A DNA stretch of 64,000 nucleotides from Cellulomonas sp. (GCF_015234515.1 NZ_JADGMY010000028.1:124001-188000); one strand, 5' to 3'. Positions 54,406-63,655 are shown, counted from the first letter of the stretch. Program-made: numbers and translations. Notes: generated by a model not told the origin, from the letters alone.

Positions 54406-55812
54406 TCAGCGCGTCAGGAACCCCAGCAGGTCGTGGCGCGTCAGGACGCCCACGGGCCGCCCGTCGTCGACGACCATGAGCGCGTCCGCCTTCTCGAGCG
54501 CGGCGCGGGCCGAGTCGACGGCCTCCCCCGAGCCGATGAGGGGCAGGGGCGCGGACATGTGCGCGTCGACCCGGTCCGCGAGCGACGCGGCGCCGGAGAA
54601 CACCGCGTCGAGCAGCTCGCGCTCGCTCACGGCGCCGGCGACCTCGCCGATCATGACGGGCGGCTCGGCACCGACGACCGGCATCTGCGAGACGCCGTAC
54701 TCGCGCAGGATCTCGATGGCGTCGCGGACCGTCTCGGTGGGGTGCGTGTGCACCAGGGCGGGCAGGTCGCCGCCCTTGGTCCGCAGCACGTCGGCGACCG
54801 TCGCGCCCTGGCCCCCGGCGAGGAACCCGTACGAGCGCATCCAGGAGTCGTTGAAGATCTTCGACAGGTAGCCGCGTCCGCCGTCGGGCAGGATCACGAC
54901 GTAGACCGCACGTGCCGCCGCCTCGGGGTCCGTCTCCTGCAGGGCGCGCGCGTGGCGCAGCGTCGCCTCGACCGCCATGCCGCACGAGCCGCCGACCAGC
55001 AGGCCCTCCTCGCGCGCCAGGCGTCGGGTCATCGCGAACGAGTCCGCGTCGGAGACCGCGATGATCGCGTCCGGCACCGTCGGGTCGTACGCGGTCGGCC
55101 AGAAGTCCTCACCGACGCCCTCGACGAGGTACGGGCGCCCGTCGCCGCCCGAGTACACCGAGCCCGCCGGGTCGGCCCCGACGACGACCACGCGTCCGCC
55201 GTCCGCGGCCGGGCGGTCCGCCGACGCGTCGTGCAGGTAGCGCCCCGTGCCCGTGATGGTGCCGCCCGTGCCCACGCCCGTGACGAGGTGCGTGATGCGC
55301 CCGTCGGTGTCCGCCCAGATCTCCGGCCCCGTGCTCGCGTAGTGGCTGGCCGGGCCGTTGACGTTGGCGTACTGGTTGGGCTTCCACGCGCCGGGGGTCT
55401 CGCGCGTGATGCGGTCCGAGACCGAGTAGTAGGAGTCCGGGTGGTCGGGCGGCACGGCGGTCGGGGTGACGACGACCTCGGCACCGTACGCGCGCAGCAC
55501 GTCCCGCTTGTCCTGGCTCACCTTGTCCGGGCACACGAAGATGCAGCGGTACCCCTTGCGCTGCGCGACCAGCGCGAGCCCCACGCCGGTGTTGCCGGAC
55601 GTCGGCTCGACGATCGTGCCGCCGGGCTGCAGCTCGCCCGACGCCTCGGCGGCCTCGATCATCCGCAGGGCGATGCGGTCCTTCACGGACCCGCCGGGGT
55701 TGAGGTACTCCACCTTCGCCAGGATCGTGGCGGTCAGGCCGGCGGTGACGGACGTGAGCCGGACGAGCGGGGTGCCGCCGACGAGCTCGGAGATGTGCTG
55801 GGCGTACTTCAC
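54406..55812 (-). CDS. cbs: Cystathionine beta-synthase
   Basis: This 468-aa enzyme joins a catalytic PLP domain (PLP lysine Lys44 in NPGGSVKDR; SGNTGVGLALV; phosphate loop GVGTGGTITGTGRY) to a C-terminal pair of CBS motifs (about 345-468; VSQMPVVG and DALMVVDDGRPVGVLTRHDLLGFL). It condenses serine and homocysteine into cystathionine, or acts on O-acetylserine; the CBS pair, absent from cysteine synthases, favours the first. With the metB product it could move sulfur from methionine to cysteine. GTG start at 55812 with GAGAGGA upstream. Confidence 0.92.
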   Translation of the reverse strand: MKYAQHISELVGGTPLVRLTSVTAGLTATILAKVEYLNPGGSVKDRIALRMIEAAEASGELQPGGTIVEPTSGNTGVGLALVAQRKGYRCIFVCPDKVSQDKRDVLRAYGAEVVVTPTAVPPDHPDSYYSVSDRITRETPGAWKPNQYANVNGPASHYASTGPEIWADTDGRITHLVTGVGTGGTITGTGRYLHDASADRPAADGGRVVVVGADPAGSVYSGGDGRPYLVEGVGEDFWPTAYDPTVPDAIIAVSDADSFAMTRRLAREEGLLVGGSCGMAVEATLRHARALQETDPEAAARAVYVVILPDGGRGYLSKIFNDSWMRSYGFLAGGQGATVADVLRTKGGDLPALVHTHPTETVRDAIEILREYGVSQMPVVGAEPPVMIGEVAGAVSERELLDAVFSGAASLADRVDAHMSAPLPLIGSGEAVDSARAALEKADALMVVDDGRPVGVLTRHDLLGFLTR

Positions 55813-55854
55813 GCCCCGATCCTCTCATCCGTCCGCGGCCCGGCCCCGGACGCG

Positions 55855-55892
55855 CGAGAGCCCCGCCGACCCGGGGGTCGACGGGGCTCTCG
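55855..55892 (-). terminator. Long hairpin between the Bax-inhibitor-like gene and cbs
   Basis: An 11-bp stem (55855-55865 with 55882-55892), one mismatch and a further 6 bp (CGACCC/GGGTCG) form a stem of about 18 positions. It lies 18 bases past the stop of the Bax-inhibitor-like gene and 42 bases before the cbs start, so it terminates the former. Confidence 0.7.
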
Positions 55893-55909
55893 TCAGACTG
55901 CGGTGCTGG

Positions 55910-56740
55910 TCAGTCGCCGCGCAGGATGGCGAGCAGCCGCAGCAGCTCGAGGTACAGCCAGACCAGCGTGACGATGAGGCCGAAGGCCGCCGCCCACGCG
56001 AACTTGGCGGGCACGCCCTGGTCGACGCCGCGCTTGATGGAGTCGAAGTCCATGATGAGGCTCGCCGCGGCGAGCCCCACGGCCACGAGGCCGATCACGA
56101 TGCCCAGGAAGCCACCACGCAGCGGGCCGTAGCCCCCGCCGCCGACGCCGAACAGCATGAGGCCGAGGTTGACGAGCGAGTACACGAGGTACCCGGCCAT
56201 GCCGATGAGGACCGCACGCTGGAACTTGGGCGTGACCCGGACCTTGCCCGAGCGGAACAGCACCAGCGAGACGGCGAACACCGACAGCGTGGCGAGCACG
56301 GCCTGCCCGACGATGCCGTCGAAGGCCGACTCGTAGAACGCGCTGATGCCGCCGAGGAACACGCCCTGGGCCACCGTGTACAGCGTGATGAGCAGGGGGC
56401 TGGGGTTCTTCTTGAACGCGTTGACGAGGCCCAGCACGAGGCCGACGATCGCGCCGACGATCCACAGGCCGGGCGCGACCACCCACGTGGCCGCGGCCAC
56501 GACGACGAGCAGCGCGAGCAGCCCACCGGTCTTGACGATGACGTCGTCGTAGGTGAGGCGTCCGGTCTCGCGCGTCGTCGCGGGGGGCGCGTCGTACATC
56601 TGCTCGAGCGTCGCGGCGTCCGCGACCTGCGCGCCCGGCGTGCCCCACGCGGGGCCCTGGGTGGCGGTCTGCTGACCGCCGCGGCGCTGCTGGCGCGGGT
56701 CACCGAAGACGGGACTGTTGTTGAAGACGGGGTTGGTCAT
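55910..56740 (-). CDS. Bax inhibitor-1/YccA-like membrane protein
   Basis: This 276-aa protein has a cytoplasmic N-terminus with repeated SPVF/NPVF and many Gln residues, then seven hydrophobic segments. It has features of the actinobacterial Bax inhibitor-1-like family: KKNPSPLLITLYTVAQGVFLGGIS, and near the end SLIMDFDSIKRGVDQGVPAKFAWAAAFGLIVTLVWLYLELLRLLAIL, the most conserved part, with paired Asp residues that in homologs bear on calcium leak. Function in bacteria is not settled. AGGTG precedes the ATG. Confidence 0.9.
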   Translation of the reverse strand: MTNPVFNNSPVFGDPRQQRRGGQQTATQGPAWGTPGAQVADAATLEQMYDAPPATTRETGRLTYDDVIVKTGGLLALLVVVAAATWVVAPGLWIVGAIVGLVLGLVNAFKKNPSPLLITLYTVAQGVFLGGISAFYESAFDGIVGQAVLATLSVFAVSLVLFRSGKVRVTPKFQRAVLIGMAGYLVYSLVNLGLMLFGVGGGGYGPLRGGFLGIVIGLVAVGLAAASLIMDFDSIKRGVDQGVPAKFAWAAAFGLIVTLVWLYLELLRLLAILRGD

Positions 56741-56937
56741 GCGGCACCTCTGGGTCGTGGCCGGCCGGGAGATCATGTCGACGTCCTGCACAACGTAGTG
56801 GGTGCCCCGGACGTTCCCCACCTTGGGGCCCCCCGTCCGGGCCTGCCCATTGCCTCGTTCTTCCGGATGATCCCGTCCGCGCAGGATCGGTCGCGGGACG
56901 GTGCCGCGCGACCTCACGGAGGAATAGCGTCGTCGGC

Positions 56938-56982
56938 GTGAGCACAGCGACGCGAACCACGACGCGAACCCAGGGGACCTGA
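56938..56982 (+). CDS. Possible 14-aa leader peptide ahead of the ABC ATPase gene
   Basis: GTG at 56938 opens a 14-codon frame (VSTATRTTTRTQGT) whose stop shares a base with the ATPase ATG (TGATG). The codons for two Thr-Arg stretches come from an 11-base direct repeat, CGACGCGAACC, at 56948-56958 and 56960-56970. A TAGCGT hexamer at 56925-56930 stands where a -10 would give a transcript starting at or next to this GTG. It may be a leaderless regulatory peptide or chance. Confidence 0.3.
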   Translation: MSTATRTTTRTQGT

Positions 56983-57959
56983 TGATCGAGGCGCACGGAC
57001 TGACCAAGAGGTACGGCAGCAAGACCGCGGTCGACGGCATCGACTTCACGGTACGGCCGGGACGCGTGACCGGCTTCCTCGGGCCCAACGGCGCGGGCAA
57101 GTCGACGACCATGCGCATGATCGTCGGCCTCGACCACCCGACCGCCGGCACCGTCACGGTGCAGGGCCAGCCCTACGCGAAGCTGCGCTCCCCGCTGACG
57201 GAGGTGGGCGCGCTCCTCGAGGCGAAGGCGGTCCACCCCGGACGCTCGGCGCGTCAGCACCTGCGGGCGCTGGCCGCGACGCACGGCATCGGCGACAAGC
57301 GCGTCGACCAGGTGATCGAGCTCGCCGGCCTCGGCGCGGTGGCGAAGAAGCGCGTCCAGGGCTTCTCGCTCGGCATGGGTCAGCGCCTGGGCATCGCCGC
57401 GGCGCTGCTCGGTGACCCCCACACGCTAATCCTGGACGAGCCCGTCAACGGCCTCGACCCCGAGGGCGTCGCGTGGGTGCGCGGCCTGGCCAAGCACCTC
57501 GCGTCCGAGGGGCGCACGATCTTCCTGTCCTCGCACCTGATGACCGAGGTCGCGGTGACGGCCGACGACCTGCTGGTCATCGGCCGCGGCAAGATCGTCG
57601 CCCAGGGCCCGGTGGACGAGGTCGTGTCGCGCGCGACCACGACGACGGTGCGCGTCCGCAGCCCGCACGCGAGCGAGCTCGCGGCGGCCCTGTCCGGCCC
57701 GCGCGCCACGATCGACGCGCTCGAGCCCGGGCTGCTGGAGGTCCACGGCCCCACCGCGGAGGAGATCGGTGAGCTCGCCGCCGCCTCGAGGTTCGTGCTG
57801 CACGAGCTCACGCCGGTCAGCGGCTCCCTCGAGCAGGCGTACATGTCCCTGACGGCCGACTCCGTCGAGTACCACTCCGGCGTCCCGGACGACACCACGT
57901 CGAGCCCCACCGCCGCCGCCGGGACGACCGGCCCGACCAGCACGGAGGCGCACCGATGA
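56982..57959 (+). CDS. ABC exporter ATPase (DrrA/CcmA-like)
   Basis: This 325-aa ATPase has Walker A GPNGAGKST, a signature in the variant form FSLGMGQRLGIAAALLG, Walker B LILDEPVNGLDPEG and H-loop LSSHLMTEV. The LGMGQR form of the signature is common in single-ATPase exporters for antibiotics, bacteriocins or drugs. A C-terminal domain of about 80 residues and a Thr/Ser-rich tail follow. It overlaps the permease gene downstream by ATGA; the two subunits form a complete small exporter of unknown cargo. Confidence 0.9.
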   Translation: MIEAHGLTKRYGSKTAVDGIDFTVRPGRVTGFLGPNGAGKSTTMRMIVGLDHPTAGTVTVQGQPYAKLRSPLTEVGALLEAKAVHPGRSARQHLRALAATHGIGDKRVDQVIELAGLGAVAKKRVQGFSLGMGQRLGIAAALLGDPHTLILDEPVNGLDPEGVAWVRGLAKHLASEGRTIFLSSHLMTEVAVTADDLLVIGRGKIVAQGPVDEVVSRATTTTVRVRSPHASELAAALSGPRATIDALEPGLLEVHGPTAEEIGELAAASRFVLHELTPVSGSLEQAYMSLTADSVEYHSGVPDDTTSSPTAAAGTTGPTSTEAHR

Positions 57960-58813
57960 GCACCGCGACCACACCCCGCACCGCACCGGCACCGGCAGCC
58001 GCGCCCAGTACCGCCCGCGTCACCCCGTGGCACCTGCTGCGGTCCGAGTGGATCAAGCTCTGGAGCCTGCGTTCGACGTACTGGACCCTGGCACTGACGA
58101 TCGCGGTGCTCGTCCTCCTCGCGTGGGCGATGGCGGCGTCGTACGACCTCGCACCCGAGGCCTTCCGCGGCGCGGACGGCGGCGCCGTGCTGATCTACAA
58201 CCTGCTCGGCCCCGGGCAGGTCTTCGGGCCGCTCGTCCTCATCGTCCTCGCCGCACTCACCGTGACGGGCGAGTACAGCACGGGCCAGGTGCGCTCGACG
58301 TTCGCGGCTGCGCCTACCCGGTTGCCCGTGCTGTGGGCGAAGGGGATCGTCGTCGCCCTCGTGACGTTCGCGACCGCCGCCGTCGGCACGGCGCTGTCCC
58401 TCCTGCTCGGTGGAGCGGTGGAGCCCGCGCTGCAGGCGAACTGGGCCGACCCGGAGATGCTGCGCGTCGTCCTCGGCACACCCCTCTACATCGCCACGGT
58501 CTCCCTGCTCGGCTACGCACTCGGTGCTCTGCTGCGCAACACTGCTGCCGCGATCGCCACCGCGATCGGGCTGGTCCTCGTCCTGCAGATCGTGCTCGGC
58601 TTCATCAGCTGGAAGCCGCTCGAGTACGTGCGCCCGTTCCTGCCGGCGAACGCAGGCTCCCTCGTGACGGTGCCGGAGGAGCTCCTGAGCGCGGAAGGGA
58701 TGGGAGCGTCCGCCGTGGACCTGTCCCCGTGGGGCGGCTACGCGGTGCTCGTCGCGTGGGTCGCCGTCATCCTCGTCGCAGCCGCGGTGCGGCTGCGCAC
58801 GCGCGACGTCTGA
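57956..58813 (+). CDS. ABC-2-type exporter permease
   Basis: This 285-aa permease has six hydrophobic segments after an Ala/Pro/Thr-rich N-terminus. The block LLRSEWIKLWSLRSTYW before the first helix, and later TGEYSTGQVRSTFAAAPTR, are typical of ABC-2 permeases that pair with DrrA-like ATPases. Its ATG overlaps the ATPase stop, so the two should be made together. The gene ends at a strong bidirectional hairpin. Confidence 0.9.
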   Translation: MSTATTPRTAPAPAAAPSTARVTPWHLLRSEWIKLWSLRSTYWTLALTIAVLVLLAWAMAASYDLAPEAFRGADGGAVLIYNLLGPGQVFGPLVLIVLAALTVTGEYSTGQVRSTFAAAPTRLPVLWAKGIVVALVTFATAAVGTALSLLLGGAVEPALQANWADPEMLRVVLGTPLYIATVSLLGYALGALLRNTAAAIATAIGLVLVLQIVLGFISWKPLEYVRPFLPANAGSLVTVPEELLSAEGMGASAVDLSPWGGYAVLVAWVAVILVAAAVRLRTRDV

Positions 58814-58830
58814 GAGGTCCGCGCGAACCG

Positions 58831-58875
58831 ACGCGGCGCACCACCGTCCTGGAGGGGGACGGCGGTGCGCCGCGT
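58831..58875. terminator. 19-bp hairpin between convergent genes
   Basis: Arms 58831-58849 and 58857-58875 pair over 19 positions with one mismatch and a 7-base loop. The hairpin sits in the gap between the ABC-2 permease gene and the RND pump gene and should work for both. Confidence 0.75.
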
Positions 58876-58894
58876 TCGTCGTCCGCGGGTGCCG

Positions 58895-61800
58895 TCAGGC
58901 GGCGACGTGGGGTGACGCCTTCGCGTCCCGACGCGCCTGGCGTCGCGCTGCTCCCCGCTCCCGGCGCCGCTCGACCAGCGTGTAGAGCACCGGCACGAGC
59001 ACCAGGGTCAGCAGCGTCGAGGTGAACAGGCCGCCGATGACGACGATCGCCAGCGGCTGCGAGATGAACACCCCACCGCCGGTGAGCCCGAACGCCATGG
59101 GTACGAGCGCGAAGATCGTCGCCGCGGCCGTCATGAGGATGGGCCGCAGCCGCTTGCGCGACCCCTCGGTGACGGCGTCGTCGATCCCGCGTCCGCGCTC
59201 GCGGTACTGGTTGACCAGGTCGACCAGCACGATCGCGTTCGTCACGACGACCCCGATGAGCATCAGCACGCCGATCAGTGCGGGCACGCCCAGCGGCGTC
59301 CCGGTGAGCAGCAGGCCGAGCAGGGCGCCGGTCGCCGCGAACGGCACCGACACCATGAGGATCAGCGGCTGCAGCAGCGACCGGAACGTCGCGACCATCA
59401 CGACGTAGACGATCGCGAGCGCGACGAGCAGCGCGAGCCCGAGGTCCGCGAACGCGTCCTCCTGGTCCGCCGCGACGCCGCCGATCTCGACGCTCGCACC
59501 GGCCGGCACGTCGACGTCCTCCAACGCGGTCCGCATCCGCTCCGTGAGCCCACCGAGGTCCTGGTCGGCCGGCGTGGCCGAGATCGTCGCCGCGCGCTTG
59601 CCGTCGATGCGGGTCGTCGAGACCGGCACCTCGACCTCCTCGACGCTGGCGACGGACGTCAGCGGGACGATGCCGGTGGCCGTGGGCAGCACGAGCTGCT
59701 CGACCTCGGCCACGCTCGCCGGTGCGGGGACCGTCACGACGGTGACGTCCACAGGCCCGGCACCGAGGTCCACCGTGCCGATCGGCTGCGGGCTCATGAG
59801 ACCGGCGACCGTACCCACGACCGCGGTCTCGGTCAGCCCGGCGGCTGCCGCGGCCTCGCGATCGACCGTGACGCGCACGGTCGGCTGGTCCGCGGACAGG
59901 TCGTTGGTGACGTCCGTGGTGCCCTCGACGTCGGCGACGACGTCGCGCACCTGCGCGGCGAGCCGCTCCAGCTCGTCGGGGTCGTCGGCCTGCACCACGA
60001 CGTCGACGGTCGACGACCCGAACGCGGCGTCGGCGCCCGCCACGACGACGTCGCCGTGCCCGTCGCTGCCCGACAGGTCGGCGACCGCCTCGCGCACGTC
60101 GTCGGCGACCGCGGTGTTGTCGGAGTCGTCCGTGAGGGTCAGCGCGAAGGACGCACGCGGTGCGCCCCCGCCGCCGAACACCGCCTCGATGCCGCCGGCA
60201 GAGCCGACCGTGGTCTGCACGGTCTGCACACCCTCGACGCCCAGCAGGACCTCCTCGATCTCCTGCGCCGCGGCATCCTGCGCCTCGAGCGAGGTGGCCG
60301 GCGGGAACGTCTCGGTGACGGTGAGGGTGTTCTGACCGGCGTCACCCAGGAAGTTGGTCTCCAGGCGCGTGGCCAGGCCGAGCGTCCCGGCGAAGACGAC
60401 GACGGCCGCGAGCAGCGTGACGACGGGGTGCGCGATCGCGCCGCGCAGCGTGGCCAGGTACGACCGCTGCATCCAGGAACGACGCTCCTTGGCCTCCGCG
60501 GCGGCACGCACCTCCTCCGCACCGGCCCCCTCGACCACGTCCGCCTTGACGAACCAGTACGCCAGGACGGGCACGATCGTCAGCGAGACGAGCAGCGAGG
60601 CGACCAGCGCGATCGCGGTGGTGAAGGCGAACGGCCGGAACAGCTCGCCGACCATCCCCCCGACCAGGCCGATGGGCACGAACACCGCAGCGGTCGCGAT
60701 GGTCGAGGCGGTGATCGCGCCCGCCACCTCGCGCACCGCGGTGACGATCGCGTCGCGCTTGCCCTCGCCGTACGACAGGTGCCGCTTGATGTTCTCGATG
60801 ACGACGATCGAGTCGTCGACGACTCGGCCGATCGCGATGGTCATCGCGCCGAGCGTGAGGATGTTGAGCGAGTACCCGGCGACCTGCAGGCCGATGAACG
60901 TCACCAGCAGCGACAGCGGGATCGAGATCGCCGAGACCAGGGTCGAGCGGATCGAGCCCAGGAACAGCAGGATGACGACGACCGCGAACAGCAGGCCGAG
61001 GCCGCCCTCGGTGGCCAGGCCCTCGATGGACTCCTCGATGAACGGGGCCTGGTCGAACACCACGGCGATGTCGACGTCGCCACCGAGCTGGTCGCGCAGC
61101 TCGTCGACCGCGTCCTGCGCGCCGTGCGACACGTCGACCGTGTTGCCGGCGGGCGTCTTGGTGAGGGAGACGGCCAGGGCCGGCTCGCCGTCCAGCCGCG
61201 ACAGGCTCGCCGCGGGCACGGGGGCGACGACCACCTCCGCGACGTCACCGAGGGTGACGGCCTGGCCGGTCGCGGAGCCGAGCAGCGGGAGCGCACGCAG
61301 GTCGTCCACCGAGGTGATCGGCGAGCCCGCCTGGACGGACAGGGTGAGGTCGCCCTCGTCGACCGTGCCGGTGGGCAGCACGACCCCGTTGTCCTGCAGG
61401 ATCGTCTGCACCGCCGCCGGCGACAGGCCCGCCGCTGTGAGGGCGGGCAGGTCGAGCGTGATCGTGACTGCCTGCTCGGCCACGCCCGTGACGGCGACGT
61501 CGCGCACACCGTCGACCTGCTCCAGGCGCGGCACCACGACGTCCTCGACGACCCGGGCCAGCGCGGCCTGCGGGTCCTCGCCCTCGCGCACGTCGTCGGG
61601 GGTCCCGGCGACCGCGAGCTGCACGACGGGCAGGTCGTCGATCGACCCGGTGACGACCATCGGGTCGACGCCCTCGGGCAGCGCCGAGCGGATGCGGTCG
61701 ACGGCCTGCTGGATGTCCTGGGCCCGCGCGTCGACGTCGACGCCGTAGGTCAGCTCGACCGTCGTCGTCGAGACCGACGTGGAGGACGTGGAGGTCACGG

Positions 61801-62038
61801 ACTCGACGTCCGCGACGGCGGAGACCGCCTGCTCGATGGGTTCGGTGAGCTGCTGCTCGACGAGCTCCGGCGAGGAACCCGGGTCGACCGCGACGACGAC
61901 CGCCGTGGGGATCTGCAGCGACGGGATGAGCTCCTGCTTGAGGGAACCGAGGCTGAACCAGCCGAAGACCGCGATCGCGACCGTCACGAGCGCGACGACC
62001 GAGCGGTTGGCCAGCGAGAGCCGGGCGAGGCGGGACAC
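58895..62038 (-). CDS. RND (AcrB/HAE-type) efflux pump
   Basis: This 1047-aa proton-driven pump has the RND plan: one helix, a large outside loop, six helices, a second large outside loop and five more helices. The TM4 proton-relay motif is visible in AIGRVVDDSIVVIENIKRH; repeated GLxTSTLLTLVLVPVLY-type helices close the protein. The run resembles AcrB/Swr-like members found singly in Gram-positive bacteria. No adaptor protein gene is adjacent. The GTG at 62038 follows GGAGGA and gives the usual start SRLARLSLANRSVVALV; longer in-frame starts would add a Pro/Thr-rich stretch. Cargo unknown. Confidence 0.9.
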   Translation of the reverse strand: MSRLARLSLANRSVVALVTVAIAVFGWFSLGSLKQELIPSLQIPTAVVVAVDPGSSPELVEQQLTEPIEQAVSAVADVESVTSTSSTSVSTTTVELTYGVDVDARAQDIQQAVDRIRSALPEGVDPMVVTGSIDDLPVVQLAVAGTPDDVREGEDPQAALARVVEDVVVPRLEQVDGVRDVAVTGVAEQAVTITLDLPALTAAGLSPAAVQTILQDNGVVLPTGTVDEGDLTLSVQAGSPITSVDDLRALPLLGSATGQAVTLGDVAEVVVAPVPAASLSRLDGEPALAVSLTKTPAGNTVDVSHGAQDAVDELRDQLGGDVDIAVVFDQAPFIEESIEGLATEGGLGLLFAVVVILLFLGSIRSTLVSAISIPLSLLVTFIGLQVAGYSLNILTLGAMTIAIGRVVDDSIVVIENIKRHLSYGEGKRDAIVTAVREVAGAITASTIATAAVFVPIGLVGGMVGELFRPFAFTTAIALVASLLVSLTIVPVLAYWFVKADVVEGAGAEEVRAAAEAKERRSWMQRSYLATLRGAIAHPVVTLLAAVVVFAGTLGLATRLETNFLGDAGQNTLTVTETFPPATSLEAQDAAAQEIEEVLLGVEGVQTVQTTVGSAGGIEAVFGGGGAPRASFALTLTDDSDNTAVADDVREAVADLSGSDGHGDVVVAGADAAFGSSTVDVVVQADDPDELERLAAQVRDVVADVEGTTDVTNDLSADQPTVRVTVDREAAAAAGLTETAVVGTVAGLMSPQPIGTVDLGAGPVDVTVVTVPAPASVAEVEQLVLPTATGIVPLTSVASVEEVEVPVSTTRIDGKRAATISATPADQDLGGLTERMRTALEDVDVPAGASVEIGGVAADQEDAFADLGLALLVALAIVYVVMVATFRSLLQPLILMVSVPFAATGALLGLLLTGTPLGVPALIGVLMLIGVVVTNAIVLVDLVNQYRERGRGIDDAVTEGSRKRLRPILMTAAATIFALVPMAFGLTGGGVFISQPLAIVVIGGLFTSTLLTLVLVPVLYTLVERRRERGAARRQARRDAKASPHVAA

Positions 62039-62222
62039 GGGTTCCTCCGAGGGGCAGGGCGGCGGTCGTGACGGGGCGGGACGGGTCCGCGTCGTCGCGG
62101 CGTAGGGCGACAGTACGTGCGGGTCCGGGGCCGGGGCACCCGCCAACCCAACGGATGCCGGGTTCACGGGGGTTCCCGGCCCCGACGTGGGGCTTGTCAC
62201 TCCCGCGGCCCGGGACGAGGGC

Positions 62223-62241
62223 CAAGGTTAGGCTCACCTGA
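62223..62241 (+). promoter_or_regulatory. IdeR/DtxR-type iron box overlapping a start codon
   Basis: The 19 bases centred on AGGTTAGGCT-ACCT match the IdeR/DtxR consensus (TTAGGTTAGGCTAACCTAA) at 15 of 19 positions by my count. The site ends on the first base of the ATG of the siderophore-interacting gene and includes a TAGGCT -10-like hexamer (62229-62234). Iron-bound repressor here would block promoter and start. Confidence 0.75.
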
Positions 62242-63125
62242 TGAGCATCACCGGCCGGACCGCCCTGCCCCTCGTGGCCCCGCGACGCCCCGCACCGGTG
62301 CTGGGTGAGGTGGTGCGGACGCAGCGCCTCACGCCGCACCTCACGCGCGTCGTCCTCGGCGGCCCGGGACTGCGACCGCTGGCCGACCCGGTCTGCGCCG
62401 ACTCGTACGTCAAGCTCGGCCTCCTCCCCGACGGCGCGCTCGACGGCTGCCCGCTGACGGACGACGGCCGCGTCGACCTCGCGGCACTGCGCGCCGGTCT
62501 CCCCGAGGGCGTCCAGGTGCGCCAGCGCGCGTACACGATCCGCGCGTGGGACCCGGCGACCCGCGAGATGACCCTCGACTTCGTCGTGCACGGCGACGAG
62601 GGCCTCGCCGGGCCGTGGGCTGTGGCGGCGTCGCCCGGCGACCGCGTGCTGGTCCACGGGCCCGGCGGCGCGTGGGACCCGAGCCCGGACGTCGACGTGC
62701 ACCTGCTCGTCGGTGATGCCAGCGCCGTTCCCGCGGTCGCGGTCGGTCTGGAGCGCCTGCCCCGTGACGCCGTCGGCGCCGCGTTCGTCGAGGTTCACGG
62801 CCCCGACGACGAGATCGCGCTCGACGCACCCGCCGGCGTCACGGTCACCTGGCTGCACCACGGCGACGCACCCGCCGGGTCGACGCTCCCCGAGGCGGTC
62901 CGCGCCTGGCCGTCCCCCGGGGGGCGCATCGGCGCGTTCGTCCACGGCGAGGCCGGTGCGGTCAAGGAGCTGCGGGCGCACCTGCGCACCCACGGGGTCG
63001 CGCGCGCCGACCTGTCCATCTCCGGGTACTGGCGCCTCGGCGCCGACGACGAGAGCTGGCGCGCGAGCAAGAGGGCCTGGAACGCGCAGATCGAGGCCGC
63101 GGAGGCGGCCGCGGGGCTGGACTGA
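62241..63125 (+). CDS. Siderophore-interacting protein (ferric-siderophore reductase)
   Basis: This 294-aa flavoprotein of the SIP/ViuB family releases iron from imported ferric siderophores by reducing it. FAD-binding motif RQRAYTIRAWD is followed by the family's DFVVHGDEGLAGPWA, and the C-terminus has GYWRLGADDESWRASKRAWN. No ribosome site precedes the ATG; the -10-like TAGGCT ends 6 bases before it, so the message may be leaderless. An IdeR/DtxR-like box overlaps the start, so it should be turned on when iron is short. No siderophore synthesis or uptake gene is in the window. Confidence 0.92.
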   Translation: MSITGRTALPLVAPRRPAPVLGEVVRTQRLTPHLTRVVLGGPGLRPLADPVCADSYVKLGLLPDGALDGCPLTDDGRVDLAALRAGLPEGVQVRQRAYTIRAWDPATREMTLDFVVHGDEGLAGPWAVAASPGDRVLVHGPGGAWDPSPDVDVHLLVGDASAVPAVAVGLERLPRDAVGAAFVEVHGPDDEIALDAPAGVTVTWLHHGDAPAGSTLPEAVRAWPSPGGRIGAFVHGEAGAVKELRAHLRTHGVARADLSISGYWRLGADDESWRASKRAWNAQIEAAEAAAGLD

Positions 63126-63178
63126 GAGAGTCACCGGGGAACGTCGAGAAGCTGGTCGCCCACCCGTCATCCAGGTAC

Positions 63179-63197
63179 GGGCGCCACCCGGGCGCCC
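63179..63197 (+). terminator. Hairpin after the siderophore-interacting gene
   Basis: A perfect 7-bp stem (GGGCGCC / GGCGCCC) with a 5-base loop lies between the siderophore-interacting gene and the YCII gene, just ahead of the latter's ribosome site. Confidence 0.45.
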
Positions 63198-63214
63198 CGA
63201 GGACGGAGACCGCC

Positions 63215-63655
63215 ATGCCCCGCTACCTGCTGATCGTCGACTTCAGGTCCGGCCCGGACCCCACACCCATGGAGGAGTGGGACGAGGCGGACGTGCAGGC
63301 GCACCTCGACCACTACGCCCGGCTGAACGACGAGCTGCTGGCGAGCGGCGAGCTCGTCGGTGGCATCGCCCTCGAGGGCCCCGACGTCGCACGGGTGGTC
63401 CGATCCGACGGGCGATCGGGCACCACCGTGACCGAAGGCCCGTTCACCGAGTTCTCGGAGTGGCTCGCCGGGTTCCAGGTGGTCGACGTCGTCGACGAGG
63501 CACGCGCGGTCGAGATCGCTGCCCGCGTGTCCGCCGTCCCGGGCCGTGGTGGGGTGCCCTGCGAGCAGCCGGTGCAGGTCAGGCGGGTCGTCGACGGCGC
63601 GATCGCGGACGCGGCCACGATGCGTGACTGGCTCGGCACGGCCGACGGGCGCTGA
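63215..63655 (+). CDS. YCII-related (DGPF-domain) protein
   Basis: This 146-aa protein starts MPRYLLIVDF and has the EGPFTEFSEWLAGFQVVDV segment that corresponds to the DGPF motif of YCII-related proteins (here Glu for Asp). The conserved His is in AHLDHYARLND. The family forms small alpha-beta barrels like ferredoxin folds; most members have no known role, and some sit near sigma factors of the ECF41 type, which is not seen here. GGAG precedes the ATG. Confidence 0.87.
   Translation: MPRYLLIVDFRSGPDPTPMEEWDEADVQAHLDHYARLNDELLASGELVGGIALEGPDVARVVRSDGRSGTTVTEGPFTEFSEWLAGFQVVDVVDEARAVEIAARVSAVPGRGGVPCEQPVQVRRVVDGAIADAATMRDWLGTADGR

Noticed and set aside
58895..62038. Assignment of the RND pump and the neighbouring ABC exporter to one system
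   Set aside because: They are convergent, separated by a strong bidirectional hairpin, and no shared adaptor gene is seen.
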